NCBI GenBank assembly: GCA_024500155.1
Contig: CM044857.1
Location: forward strand, 49,920,001-49,984,000
Length of the DNA stretch: 64,000 bases
Direction: 5' to 3'
From: Chenopodium formosanum
Lineage: Eukaryota > Streptophyta > Magnoliopsida > Caryophyllales > Amaranthaceae
In this document: piece by piece, positions 10,875 through 22,748 of the stretch
Layout: every line of letters starts with the position of its first letter
Position numbering within the stretch: the stretch's first letter is position 1
Notes under the pieces: generated by a model
What the model saw: the letters and a program-made list of their open reading frames with translations, nothing else
Told to the model about the DNA's origin: nothing
Databases searched by the model: none
Translations under genes and position numbers: made by a program

Positions 10875-12060
10875 AGAGCTGTCAATTCGGGTAAACGGGT
10901 CGGGTAAGAGTGGGTCGGGTCAATTCGGATAAATTCCATAACCTATGCGGGTCGGGTTTGGGTTGGGTCATGCTTGAGTCGGGTCATACTTCTTATCGGG
11001 TTTGGGTCGGATTTAGGTCGGGTTAATAACAGATCGGGTTACATTCGAGTCGAGTGAACAATAGGTCGGGTTTAATTCAGGTTTTCATGGGTTAAAACGG
11101 GTTAGGGTAATTCTTGGGTTCGAGTCAGGTTCGGTTTAAGTAAATAATTTTCGGGTAGAATCAGGTCGGGTCATTCTCGGGTTTGAGTCAGTTTCGGTTT
11201 AAGTCAATAATTTGCGGATTATATCAGGTCGGGTCATTTTCAAGTCGCTCGGGTCATTCTCAAGTTCAAGTCGGGTTCGGTTCAAGTCAATAATTTACGG
11301 GTTATAATCAGGTTGGGTCATTTCTAAGTCGAGTCTTTCTCAGATTCAAGTCGGGTTATGTTCAAGTCAATAATTTGCAAGTTACAATCAGGTCGGGTCA
11401 TTTTCAAGTCAGGTCATATTCAGGTTCAACTTACTATAAATATAAAATTATCATTTTTATCAAGCTAATTATTTCTTTTGATTATAATATATATGGAAAT
11501 ATACTAGGGAACTATAGTCTATAATTTAGGAAGATAATTATCTCCTTTGACCATACAACAAATATATACTATATTTAACTCTTAAATTTGAGGATGATGC
11601 TCCTTTCTTTTTCTTGCCTAGACCGAATTGGTCTCCCTAGACAAAATGCTTTGATCAACAATAATAAAGTGGTCTAAATTGCATTTAAGGTGATTTGAAA
11701 TCTAGTCAGGAACAATTTGGGTTGAATTTAGGTCGGGTCAATAACAAGTCGTGTAAATTTTGAGTCGGGTTAGTAACAGATCGGGTTGAATTTTTGGGTC
11801 GGGTAAGTAATAGGTTTGGTAAAATTCGGGTCGGGTCAATAACAAGTCGGGTTGAATTAGGATCAGGTTGATTTCGGGTCAGGTTTATAACATGTTGGGT
11901 TAAATTCAGGTCGGGTTAGGAACGGGTCGGGTTGAATTCAGGTCAGGTTAGTAACAAGTCGGGTTAAATTCGGATTTTGAAGGGTTAAAACGGGTTTAGG
12001 TCAATTTCGGTTCAAGCCGGGTTCGGTACAAGTTAATTAAATTGATCGTTGTAAACTGGT
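10875..12060. repeat. GGGTCGGGT-rich degenerate repeat tract
   Basis: Dozens of variants of GGTCGGGT and TCGGGTT fill 10,885-11,430 and 11,700-12,030, separated by about 270 bp of ordinary AT-rich DNA. It begins AGAGCTGTCAATTCGGG, similar to subterminal sequence of some plant DNA transposons. It is the left part of a 4.9-kb block absent from the paralogous spacer near 1,875. No terminal inverted repeat was found at the other end. Confidence 0.7.
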
Positions 12061-15000
12061 AAATCGGTGCAAGTTGTAAACTGGTAAATTGGCCGTTTAA
12101 AGACAAATTGGATGGTTTCACACACCCAATTGGACTCCCGGAGGGTATTAGGGACCATGGTAAACATTTCGGCAATTTTTATTTTCGGGCAAAAAAAAAG
12201 TCAAAAATTCCCAAAATTGAAAGCTAATATCCACGCTTTTTGAGAAATTTTGGAAGTTTCAGGGCCCAGTGTCAAAAAGTCTTGAAATTCTATGGGATAC
12301 ATCTCGGGGTCATATAATGTCGTTTGGAACCATATATGATCATTATTTGTTGACATAAATGTTCGTGGTAGGCTTGAATTAATGAAATCGGTGCAAGTTG
12401 AAAACCTATAAATTAGTCGTTTAAAAGCAAATTAGATGGTTCCATGCACCCACCCAATTGGAATCCCAGAGGGTATTAGGGACCATGTTAAACATTTCGG
12501 CAATTTTTATTTTCGAGCGAAAAAAAATCAAAAAATTCCAAAATTGAAGGCTAATATCCACGCGTTTTGAGAAATTTTGGAGGTTTCGGGGCCCGGTGTA
12601 GAAAAGTCTTGATATTTTAGGGGATACATCTCGGGGTCATATAATGTCGTTTAAAACCATATATGATCATTATATGTTGTCATAAATGTTCGTAGTTGAG
12701 TTAATGAAATCCGTGCAAGTTGTAAACCGGTAAATTGGCCGTTTAAAGGCAAATTGGATGGTTCCACCAACGCAATTGGACTCCACTAAGGTATTAGGGA
12801 CCATGGTAAACATTTCAACAATTTTTATTTCCGAGCGAAAAAAAGTCAAAAAATTCCAAAATCGAAGACAATATCCACGCTTTTTGAGAAATTCTAGGGG
12901 ATACATCTCGGGGTCATATAATGCCGTTTGGAGCCATATATGATCATTATTTGTTGTCATAAATGTTCGTGGTAGGCTTGAGTTAATGAAATCGGTGCAA
13001 GTTTTAAATCGGTAAATTGGCCGTTTAAAGGCAAATTGGATGGGTCCACCCACTCAATTCTTCGGGTATTAGGAACCATGGTCAACATTTCGCCAATTTT
13101 TATTTCCGGGCGAAAAAAAGTTAAAAAATTCCAAAATTGAAGTATAATATCCACGTTTTTTGAGAAATTTTGGAGGTTTCTGGGCCCGGTGTCGAAAAGT
13201 CTTGAAATTTTAGGGAATACATTTCGAGATCATATAATGTCGTTTGAAACCATATATGATTATTATTTGTTGTCATAAATTTTCGTTGTAGGCTTGAGTT
13301 AATGAAAACGGTACAAGTTGTAAGCTGGTAAATCGGCTGTTTAAAGGAAAATTGGATGGTTGCACTGAGCCAAGTAGACTCCCGGAGGGTATTAGGGACT
13401 ATTGTAAACATTACGGAAAAATTTATTTTCAGACGATAAAAAGTCAAAAAAATTCCAAAATTGAAGTCTAATATCCACGCATTTTCCGAAATTTTGGAGA
13501 TTTCGGGGTCCGTTGTCGAAAAGTCTTAAAATTCTAGGGGGATACATCTTTGGGTCATATAATCCAGTTTGAAACCATATATGATAATTATATGTTGTCA
13601 TAAAAATTCGTGGTAGGCTTGAGTTAATGAAATCTAAACAAGTTGTAAATCGGTAACAAGGCAAATTGGATGGTTCAACCCACCCAATGGGACTCCCGGA
13701 GGGTATTAGGGATCATGGTAAATATTTCGGCAATTTTCATGTCCTGGCGAAAAAAAGTAAAAAATTCTAAAATTGAAGGCTAATATCCACGCTTTTTGAG
13801 AAATTTTAGAGGTTTCGGAGCCCGGTGTCGAAAAGGCTTGAGATTTTAGAGGATACATCTCGGGGTCATATAATGCCGTTTGGAACCATATATGATCATT
13901 ATATATTATCTGAAATGTTCGTGGTAGGCTTGAGTTAATGAAATCGGTGCAAGTTGTAAACCAGTAAATTAGCCGTTTACAGACAAATTGGATGGTTCCA
14001 TCCAGCCAATTGGACTCCCGGAGGATATTAGGGACCATGGTAAACATTTCGGTAATTTTTATTTCCATGCAAAAAAAAAGTCAAAAATTCCAAAATTAAA
14101 GGCTAATAAGATCCATGCTTGTTGAGAAATTTTGGAGATTCGAGACCCGAAGTCGAAAAGCCTTGAAATTTTAAGATTACATCTCGGGGTCACATATTGC
14201 CGTTTGGAACCATATATGATCATTATATGTTGTCATAAATGTTCATGGTAAGCTTGATTCAATGAAATCGGTGCAAGTTGTAAACCGGTAAATAGGACGT
14301 TTAAAGGCAAATTGGATGGTTCCATCCACTCAATTGGACTTTCGGAGGGTATTAGGAACCATGGTCAATATTTCGCCAATTTTTATTCCCGAGCTAAAAA
14401 AAAGTCAAAAAATTCCAAAATTTAAGTATAATATCCACGCTTTTTGAGAAATTTTTGAGGTTTCTGGGCCCGGTGTCGAAAAGTCTTGAAATTTTAGGGA
14501 ATACATTTCGTGTTCATATAATGTCGTTTGGAACCATATATGATTATTATTTGTTGTCATAAATGTTCGTTGTAGGCTTGAGTTAATGAAATCGGCACAA
14601 GTTGTAAACCGGTAAATCGGCTGTTTAAAGGAAAATTGGATGGTTGCACCGAGCCAGGTAGACTACCGGAGGGTATTAGGGACTATTGTAAACATTACGA
14701 CAATTTTTATTTCAGGACGAAAAAAAGTCAAAAAATTCCAAAATTGAAGTCTAATATCTACGCATTTTCCGAAATTTTTGAGGTTTCGAGGTCCGTTGTC
14801 GAAAAGTCTTGATATTCTAGGGGATACATATCGGGGTCATATAATTCCGTTTAGAACCATATATGATCATTATATTTTGTCATAAATGTTCGTGGTAGGC
14901 TTGAGTTAACGAAATCGGTGCAACTTTGGAGGTTTCGGGACCCGGTGTCGAAAATTCTAGAAATTCTAGGGGGTACATCTCGGGTTTATATAATGTCGTT

Positions 15001-15745
15001 TGGAACCATTTATAATCATTATTTCCGGGCGAAAAAAAGTCAAAAATTCCAATATTGAAGGCTTATATCCACACTTTTTGAGAAATTTTGAAGGTTTCGG
15101 GGCTTGGTGTCGAAAAGTCTTTAAATTCTAGGGGATATATCTCGAAGTTATATAATACCGTTTGGAACCATATATGATCATTATTTGTTGTCATAAATAT
15201 TCGTGGTAGGCTTGAGTTAATGAAATCGGTGCAAGTTGTAAACCGGTAGATTGGTCGTTTAAAAGCAAATTGGATGGTTCCACCCACCCAATTGGACTCC
15301 CGGAGGGTATTAGGGACCATGGTAAATATTTCGGCAATTTTTATATCCGGGCGAAAAAAAGACAAAAAATTCCAAAATTAAAGGCAAATATCCATGCTTT
15401 TTGAGAAATTTCGAATGTTACGGAGCCCGGTGTCGAATAGCATTGAGATTTTAGGGGATACATGCATCTCGAGGTCATATATTGCCGTTTGTAACCATAT
15501 ATGATCATTATATGTATGTTGTCATAAATTTTCGTGGTAGGCTTGAGTTAATGAAATTGGTGCAAGTTGTAAACCGGTCGTTTAAAGGCAAATTGAATGG
15601 TTCCACCCAGTCAATTGGACTCCCAGAGGGTATTAGGGTCCATGGTAAACATTTCAACAATTTTTGTTTCCAGGTGAAAAAAAGTCAAAAAATTCCAAAA
15701 TTGAAGGCTAATATCCACGCTTTTTGAGAAATTTTGGAGGTTTCG
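12061..15745. repeat. Satellite array, ~320-bp monomer, ~11.5 copies
   Basis: Tandem monomers anchored on GTGCAAGTTGTAAACCGGTA start near 12067, 12391, 12713, 12995, 13311, 13636, 13947, 14271, 14595, 14918, 15229 and 15560. Most spacings are 311-331 bp, with one short unit (282) and a rearranged unit at 14,918. Each unit holds GGATGGTTCCACCCACCCAA, GACTCCCGGAGGGTATTAGG and TTTTTGAGAAATTTTGGAGG. The array stops mid-unit at about 15,745, where the paralogous spacer resumes. Open frames inside it are by-products of the repeat. Confidence 0.92.
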
Positions 15746-17269
15746 TGTATATGTATAAGAAAGAACTACGAGTACTTTAAACGTGAAAGCCTGTTCTTGG
15801 CCATTATTGGTTTCTCTTTAGCTTGCATTTACTTTCTTTAAATTTTTTTGCACTTATTTAACTATTATACCTTTCATTTGGATAAAATTATTCAAGTTGA
15901 TGCGAAGAACAATTTCTCATTCCTCATTGGTTAATACTCTCTTTGGATGGTAAGAGATCGAGGATGCACGTTATGCTCCACTTATCCAACTATCTTTTGA
16001 ACTACATAGGGTTTTCTTTAGAGTAGCAAATCACGTAGGTTAATTCTTGTTAATTATTATCGATCCTATATAATTACCGGTCTATGTAATTGATGTTGTT
16101 TATCTCACTAATTAGCTATTTCTAATGTCATTCACATAGATTTATGAAAAAGATGTTAATATGCTTGATTGGTCTTGGTATATATCCCTCTTGTCTTGAC
16201 TTCTCATTGAAGGTAAAGATTCAAGCTCACATTCGATCTCTACTTACTTTATCCTATATATCATTATTGCTTATACAGCTAAAAAAAAGTTAATGCTGGT
16301 CTAATTTAATTTACAGCCATATAGATAAATAAGTTCGTTTACAACAACACTAATATCACCTTCTAGTTTATTTTTCGTGTTCTTCTTTATTTGTACTTTT
16401 TAATTTGGTATTTTTTTTTTTTTTTGCTTATATAAGTCGTAATATAAGATATGGGGTTAACAAGTTCAGATGAAGTAAAATACAGTAAATACTTATTGGT
16501 CTAGGAGTAAGATTACTATTAACAATAAGGTTGTGGGATCAATCCAGACAACGTGAAGGTTAGAATTCCTTTATCCCCTTCCCCCACTCTCAACTCCCAA
16601 TTAAGTCTAAATAAAAATTTAATCACTTATTTATTTATCAAAAGCTAATTCCCAATTTGTAATTCGGCCTAAAAGCCCCTTATAAGATAGTAGAATCACA
16701 ACTTGGCAGCTTTTATTACACATTATTACCTTTTGCTTCCAGATTTATTGCCGAAGGAAAAAAGTGTACAAGTATTATGCTTAATTATTGGACGAAGACT
16801 AAAATCACTTAAGAACAAATTTGCTAATAATATTAAAATAACATACATGTTCTTTGTCTTGGAATATATTCATTAATTCATCCAAGACCTTATTATCTTT
16901 TGAGAAAGTTAAAAATTCTGGTGTGACTAACATAAGTAATACGGAGTAACAATCATAGGGATAGGCCAAAAAGCTCTATATGTAAGATACTTTACAATTT
17001 ACATATATGGCCATATGGGGTAAATGTGTTACACGATTGATATTTTACTTTATGTATTACTTGTATATATTGATTATATCTGTCTCGATTTTCTTTAGAC
17101 ACATAAAAGAGCTGCGATGCGACCACTCCTTTGAACATGTACCATCTATTACACAAAAATAGTAACCAAACATCTACATATGCCACAATGGGACTTTTAA
17201 ATTATGACATGGGGATGGACCGCTGACTCATTCACTCATATGATCACCCATAACTATAAAACTACATAC
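15746..17269. other. Duplicated spacer, no gene
   Basis: Noncoding sequence colinear with 1,910-3,740 and 4,256-4,310, lacking the SINE and hAT insertions present there. It includes the SINE empty site at 16,146-16,157, the spacer module at about 16,820 and the hAT empty site at about 17,151-17,160. Confidence 0.65.
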
Positions 17270-17272
17270 TAA

Positions 17273-17724
17273 GGGCCTGTTTATATTTACTGAAATAAGC
17301 TGAATTGAACTTAACTAAATTTAATGAAGCTGAACTGAACTGATTGGAGATGAGCTGAACTGAACTGAGCTGAAATGAATACTACCTCCGTTTTTTATTA
17401 GTTGACACATTTTGACTTTAGCACTATTTACACACCTTCCTTTGACCATGTTTTTGTGATTTATATGTACGGAAAAATATAGTCAAGTGGGATCTTGTTA
17501 GATTCGTCACAATGTATATTTTCATAATATCAACTTTTTATAATTTTTGCTTATCGATAATTAAAGATATTAATGATTTAATTTGTGCATTGGCAAACGT
17601 GACTAAAGAAACATGTCAGCTAAAAAGAAACGAATGAAGTATTTTTTAAGAGAGGGAAATAAGGAGCTGAATTGAACTGATTAAAGTTGAACTGAAATGA
17701 AATTAAGTAAATGTGAACAGACCC
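17273..17724. mobile_element. Harbinger/Tourist-like MITE carrying a nested MITE
   Basis: The ends are GGGCCTGTT and AACAGACCC, flanked by TAA duplications (17,270-17,272 and 17,725-17,727). The interior is made of TGAACTGAACTGA-like repeats, as in the elements at 21,936 and 35,988. It is split by a second element at 17,382-17,639. Confidence 0.75.
17382..17639. mobile_element. Stowaway-like MITE nested in another MITE
   Basis: Inverted ends CTACCTCCGTTTTTTATTAG and CTAAAAAGAAACGAATGAAG are flanked by TA dinucleotides (17,380-17,381 and 17,640-17,641). The sister element at 21,936 reads straight through the site, giving an empty-site control. Confidence 0.7.
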
Positions 17725-17727
17725 TAA

Positions 17728-18270
17728 GTACATAATAAAGAACAACTTACAACAAGAGTAACACTTATAAAAACTACATACATTATAAGAAGTAAAATTT
17801 AATCCGTTTTATGATAAATTAAATGAAGTTCGGAATTTGTATAATTCCCTTACCAAATCAATAAGGGTAACAAGTCCTGTGACATGCTCATCACATCCGG
17901 ATTGGCAAATTATTCAATAAAACACCCCCAAATAAAATTTACCACTCTTACCTCTGTTCTTCTCTTGCAAATTTCATCTATTTCTTCTCTTTCTCACTAA
18001 TCCCCAAATGATTTATGATATGTAATTTAAGTAGGAAATTTGTATATACTGTTGAAAATAAAGTAATGAAATGATTTAAGAGAATATAAATCATTTTTCA
18101 AGATATGTAACAACCTTTTATCATATATAATGTTGCTGTTTATTCATTAGTACAATACAAGTATGATATAAGAGGTATAGCCAAAGATGGAAGAACTAAA
18201 CACGATTTACGACCATATATATGACAGTAGCGGACAATAAAAAGAGGGAAATTAAACAAAGGTTAATGAT

Positions 18271-18301
<31 letters not shown>

Positions 18302-18387
18302 CTTTATTTGAATCTTTGTACTGAAAAACTGAACTGATGTGCTGCGAGACACCACACTGCAGAAATCATACTTCATGAGGAGGAAAG
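17728..18387. other. Spacer between MITE and gene C, no gene
   Basis: Homologous to 4,430-4,720 and 5,090-5,456. The putative exon fragment at 4,753 is missing here. It contains an AAC trinucleotide run at about 18,272-18,302, matched by a shorter run near 5,365-5,385. Confidence 0.6.
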
Positions 18388-20953
18388 TCACACGATCAAA
18401 CTTGCATTATTGCTCAAAGTTGCATCTTTAGCTTTAGGTTTTTGTCTGCAACTAGGCTTAGGATGAGTCTTACCAATCTTCGAAATGCAGAAATTTAAAA
18501 TACGAAGAAGTTCCCGGTAGAAAGGAATGTAGGATAGCATAAAGATTATGACAGGAAAGAAAGCAACTACGTATAGTGCAATCTTGGTCCAATGCTGCTT
18601 GGAATTGATGGTGAGAATTATTGTTGCCGCGAAGGATACCATCATCATTGACACTGAGAGGAAGAGGAGGGTCAAGCCAAGTAGCAGTCTTCGAGGAAGA
18701 GCTTTTTGGAAGTCTTTCATTCGAAATTGGGAGGTGAGTATGGTGAGAAAGATTACCACAGCTGTTAACCCGAATCCAAGGGAAAGCACATCAGTTATCG
18801 TGAATACAAGGAATAAGGGTTTGCCAAGGAGGACCGGGAGCCCTGTGCGTTCATCTGGACCTCCCGGTACTGTATATGCTGCTGCGAAGGCTACTGTGGC
18901 TATCAGAATGGTTACCACTGTACAATGCTCTGCAGTTTGCTTCAAATAATCTTTGGCCTTATCACGAAGGTCTGCGTTTGTCTTGGCAAACAGTTCCCGA
19001 GCAGTCAAATTATCCTCATTCCGGTGGTTGATCAGGTATTCTGGGCAAAGATTTTCCATTTTCTGTGGATACGCATAGACATATCATAAAGGAAAAATAT
19101 ATCAGTAATAAAATGACCAATAATTTTGATATTAAACAGGTTTCAGTCACGTTCTATTTATACAATTTTTCTAATTATAAAACCCCATATTTAGAACGAA
19201 CACACAGTAATAAGTATAAGAACAGTATAGCATATAATTAAATCTGATAATTACCTCTAATAATTTCAATTTATCGGACAATTGGCTGATTGGAGTTTTG
19301 AATGTTGTGTCCATAAGAACTTCTCCTTCGGTGATGGATGGCTCGTACCCAACCTTATGCATTATGGTGTTAAATTTTTTGTCTACGGCTATCAATTGGC
19401 CCCTCCTTAGAAGTTTGTGGTCAAAAGCAATGTCGATGATTTCATCGTTTCGACTCTTGATTGCAACATGGAATAAATTTTCTTGATCATTATTTAAGTA
19501 GTCTACTGCCTGGGGGTATTTTTTCAGTATCTCTATAACAATCTCAATACAACCTTTCTTAGCTGCCAAATGCAATGGAGCTTGAGGGTCGCCTCTTGGA
19601 GGATCTTTGTTCGAATCCCCCTCTTCTCCAGACTTGTCAAGAATGTCAACTGATTCGTCTGAGTCTCCGTGGTCTAGACTGGGTTTCTTCTTTATACCTA
19701 TACTAGGAGTAGTTTCCGCTAGTGGAAAATATGTGTTCTTCCAAGATTTATCTGATTCGATCAACTTCTTGGCAAGCTTAAGTGCGTAGTCATTGCCCTT
19801 CTTCTGCTCTCTCACTTCTTCTATCATGGGAAATATGAAATTAGTGCATTTTCGGATCATGCCAGCTTCTGCAGTTGTGCCTTGTTCATCAGTTGAGACA
19901 ACTGGAAAAATCAAATAGCAAACATATCACAACAGGTAAGAATAATAGGAATTTTGCCACTTATAAATGTGGCTGTTTTAGGAATTACCACCTACAGTTT
20001 TTCTTATGAACTTTACCACCTACTATTTTTAAATACATGAAAACTTCTCACCTACTCAGATCTTAACTCGTATGTGACACGAGTAGAAAAATGTGAAGAG
20101 AGTTGAAAAGAATTACAGTACATACATAGGTAGACAAGCTTCTGTAGAGGTCCTAAAACAGTTCCCCTTTTGAAGGCTGTTGGACTGCACGCAAGCATTT
20201 GAAGAGCAGTCATTTGATGACTATCTTTTTCATCATATAGCTCTGGATATCTGTTTGCTATATCAAGCGCAACATCTGCAGATTACAATTTACAAGTTTA
20301 AAACCTCGGAAATTATATTGTAAATATTATTTGAACAAAACATAAACACAAGGAAGCATAAAAAGGATGAATGAAACTCACCAAATTTTCTTGTGAGGAT
20401 AGCCATGTGAAGAATGGTCATGTTATCTTTCCATCGTTTTAAGAATGGAAGGTGTTCATTATTCACTGTTAAACCTTTTGATTTACAATAATTCTCGACT
20501 TCATCGACAAGATGGAAGTACATACTTCTCTGGCCATAGCGGATAGCCTCAAGGAGAGGAGACTCGCCCCATTTATTAGCTACCTCTAGCAGTTGAGGTA
20601 CTTTGTTCAACAGCTTCTTAATAAATGAAATTCCTTTGTTGGAGGTGGCTGCGTCGTGGATTACGGTGTTTCCCCAAGCATTTTTTGGTGCAGATAGTTT
20701 TTGATAGAGCTCATCTGACGAAGCGTTAGCAAAAACTATATCCAATAGTCTATCTGCTAACTGAAAGTTTTCAAGGAAAACATGCCATATGAAGCACAGT
20801 TGATTGGTGTAAGCTCAGAATATACAATGGACCGCCTTCAATCACATTGCAAAACTCTATCACATCGTTATCTTCACCATTGATAAGGGCGCGGAGTAAA
20901 TTTGCATTTTTATCATCTTCGTGTTGATGTTGTCGATCTTCGTACGCCATCAT
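18388..20953 (-). pseudogene. Ankyrin-repeat/PGG protein gene C, frameshifted, intron 3 lost
   Basis: Exons: 20953-20382, 20275-20126, a fused exon 3+4 at 19901-19255, and 19062-18388. Exon 1 has one extra base in the A-run at 20,777-20,780 (four A's where the paralogues have three). This breaks the frame just after HMACF in the first ankyrin repeat, and the rest of the exon is open one frame over. Without the extra base the exons would total 681 codons, and nothing else is broken. Exon 3 runs directly into exon 4 (TNFIFPMIEE), so intron 3 and a few flanking codons are gone, in frame. The PGG exon is complete with about four membrane spans. It is either a very recent pseudogene or a functional gene with a base-call error. 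Confidence 0.85.
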
Positions 20954-21028
20954 GACAGATTGATAGGCCAACAAGGAGATTGAAATTTGGAAATGGGGCA
21001 ACTGATCAAACCTCAAGCTTTATTGGAG

Positions 21029-21038
21029 TTTATTTATA
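21029..21038 (-). promoter_or_regulatory. TATA box of gene C
   Basis: TATAAATAAA on the minus strand, 76 bp upstream of the ATG at 20,953, in the same context as the boxes of genes A, B and D but with one base changed. Confidence 0.55.
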
Positions 21039-21039
21039 G

Positions 21040-21935
21040 GCAACCAACTTCACACTGAATAATATAAACTAGTATAGCATTTTTTGTATGGACAAAAATT
21101 AAATCTTTGCAAGTGCTAGGAATTAAGGAAGGAATTTTAATTACTTTTTTAAAAATATGTTTACATTTCCTTTTCCCTTCTCGGTAAAAAAACATAGCCG
21201 TGTATTTAAAGCATTATTATATCCAAAACTTAACATCCTATTCTATCCAAAGATAAGACTTTATTTGTACAGTTATTATTGGTTTCCTTTTATTAGTTGG
21301 CGTATTCATGAAAGTGGATGCGAAGAGCAACGTAATTTCTCATTTCTTAAGAGTAGTTTACAATCTTAATAAAGTTGGAAGACTCTCCTGGAAGACTTTA
21401 ATTTGTGTGTATTACTCTCAAAATAAAGTTGAACTTAATAGCTGGATGATATGATTGAGATGACACTAAGTTCCTTATTCCTTTGTTGTGGCCACGAAAA
21501 TTACATGTTCCCTTTGTTTCTTTAATTTGGTTGAAATTATTCCTTCAATTTGTTGCAATCATTGTGACAATGTAAACCATAAAAACAGTATAATAGAACG
21601 GGTAACAAGTGAGACTTGTATTTTTTTTTTTTTTAAAAAAAAAAAGCAAAAATTAATTTTGCAAGAAAATAAAAATGTACTAGTAAAAGACAAATTCAAA
21701 TTAGAAAGTATTACAAATTAAATATTTATCGGTGGAAACCACTAATCTCCAAGCACAATTATTAGGCAACCTGCATAGAGAGAAAACGGGAACCCCTTTG
21801 TGGTGGGTCAAGGAACATTTCGGATAGATTAAATTGTGTATTTTATATAAAGAGAAAATGGATTTAGAGAGGTTGCATGCATTAAGTGTCTGACCCCTTC
21901 TTTGTGGCAAAAGACATTAACAAGAACTAGACTAA
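21040..21935. other. 5' flank of gene C, no gene
   Basis: The first roughly 130 bp resemble the flank of gene A at 880-960 (AAGTGCTAG, GGAATTTTA). The rest is AT-rich and has no supported gene. Confidence 0.55.
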
Positions 21936-22152
21936 GGGCCTGTTCACATTTACCGTACTGAGCTGAACTGAACTGAACTGATTGGAGCTGAACTGAATTG
22001 AACTGATTATATTGGAGCTGAACTGAATTGAACTGAATATTTTATGAGAGAGGGAAATTAAGAGCTGAATTGAACTGAACTGATTGGAACTGAACTGAAT
22101 TGAATTGATTGGAGCTGAACTAAATTGAAATTAAGTAAATGTGAATAGGTCC
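21936..22152. mobile_element. Harbinger/Tourist-like MITE
   Basis: Ends GGGCCTGTTCACATTTAC and TAAATGTGAATAGGTCC are inverted, with TAA on both sides (21,933-21,935 and 22,153-22,155). The core is TGAACTGAACTGATTGGAGC-type repeats. Confidence 0.8.
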
Positions 22153-22748
22153 TAAGGTGTTGTTCACCTTATTTTTACTGATTCTTTCCTTATTATATTT
22201 CTTCTTTAAAATTATTGATTTTTCTAACTTTAGTTTTACTAGTCTAGAAATATATTTACTTATGTATGAAATATATTTACTAAAAACTATTCATACATTT
22301 TTACTAAAAATCTAGAAATATATTTACTAAAAACTATTCGTATAAAAACAGTACTTTTTTTTTTCTTTTTTGAGAAAGGTTGATTACTATGATTAGTGAG
22401 CAGGAGTATGTTTGAAAAACCCATGATATGTAAAATAAGATATTTGTTAAACGGTTGAAAATAAAGTAATGAGATGATTTAGGAGAAAATAAAACTTTTT
22501 TCTTTCACAAATTATGATTTTATGAACCCTAACCCAGCTTACTATTTTTTACAGAGTACTTCCTCTGTTTTCTTAGAAATTAATTGCATGAATTAAATTT
22601 GAATGAGCTTAATTTGAAAATAAACCTACCTTTTTGAAGTTTTTCACCTTGGCATATTTAATTAGTCATTTAATTGAAGAAGTAAAGAACCTGGTATAAT
22701 TGGCCTCAACATATAGTAGAAGTAGTTATTTGAAATTTTTTCTATGAA

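Noticed and set aside
12670..15365. Repeated minus-strand frames of 65-127 aa with similar peptides (FKRPIYRFTTCTDFINS)
   Set aside because: They arise from the satellite monomer. Monomer length is usually not a multiple of three, frames shift between copies, and no start, domain or splice context is conserved.
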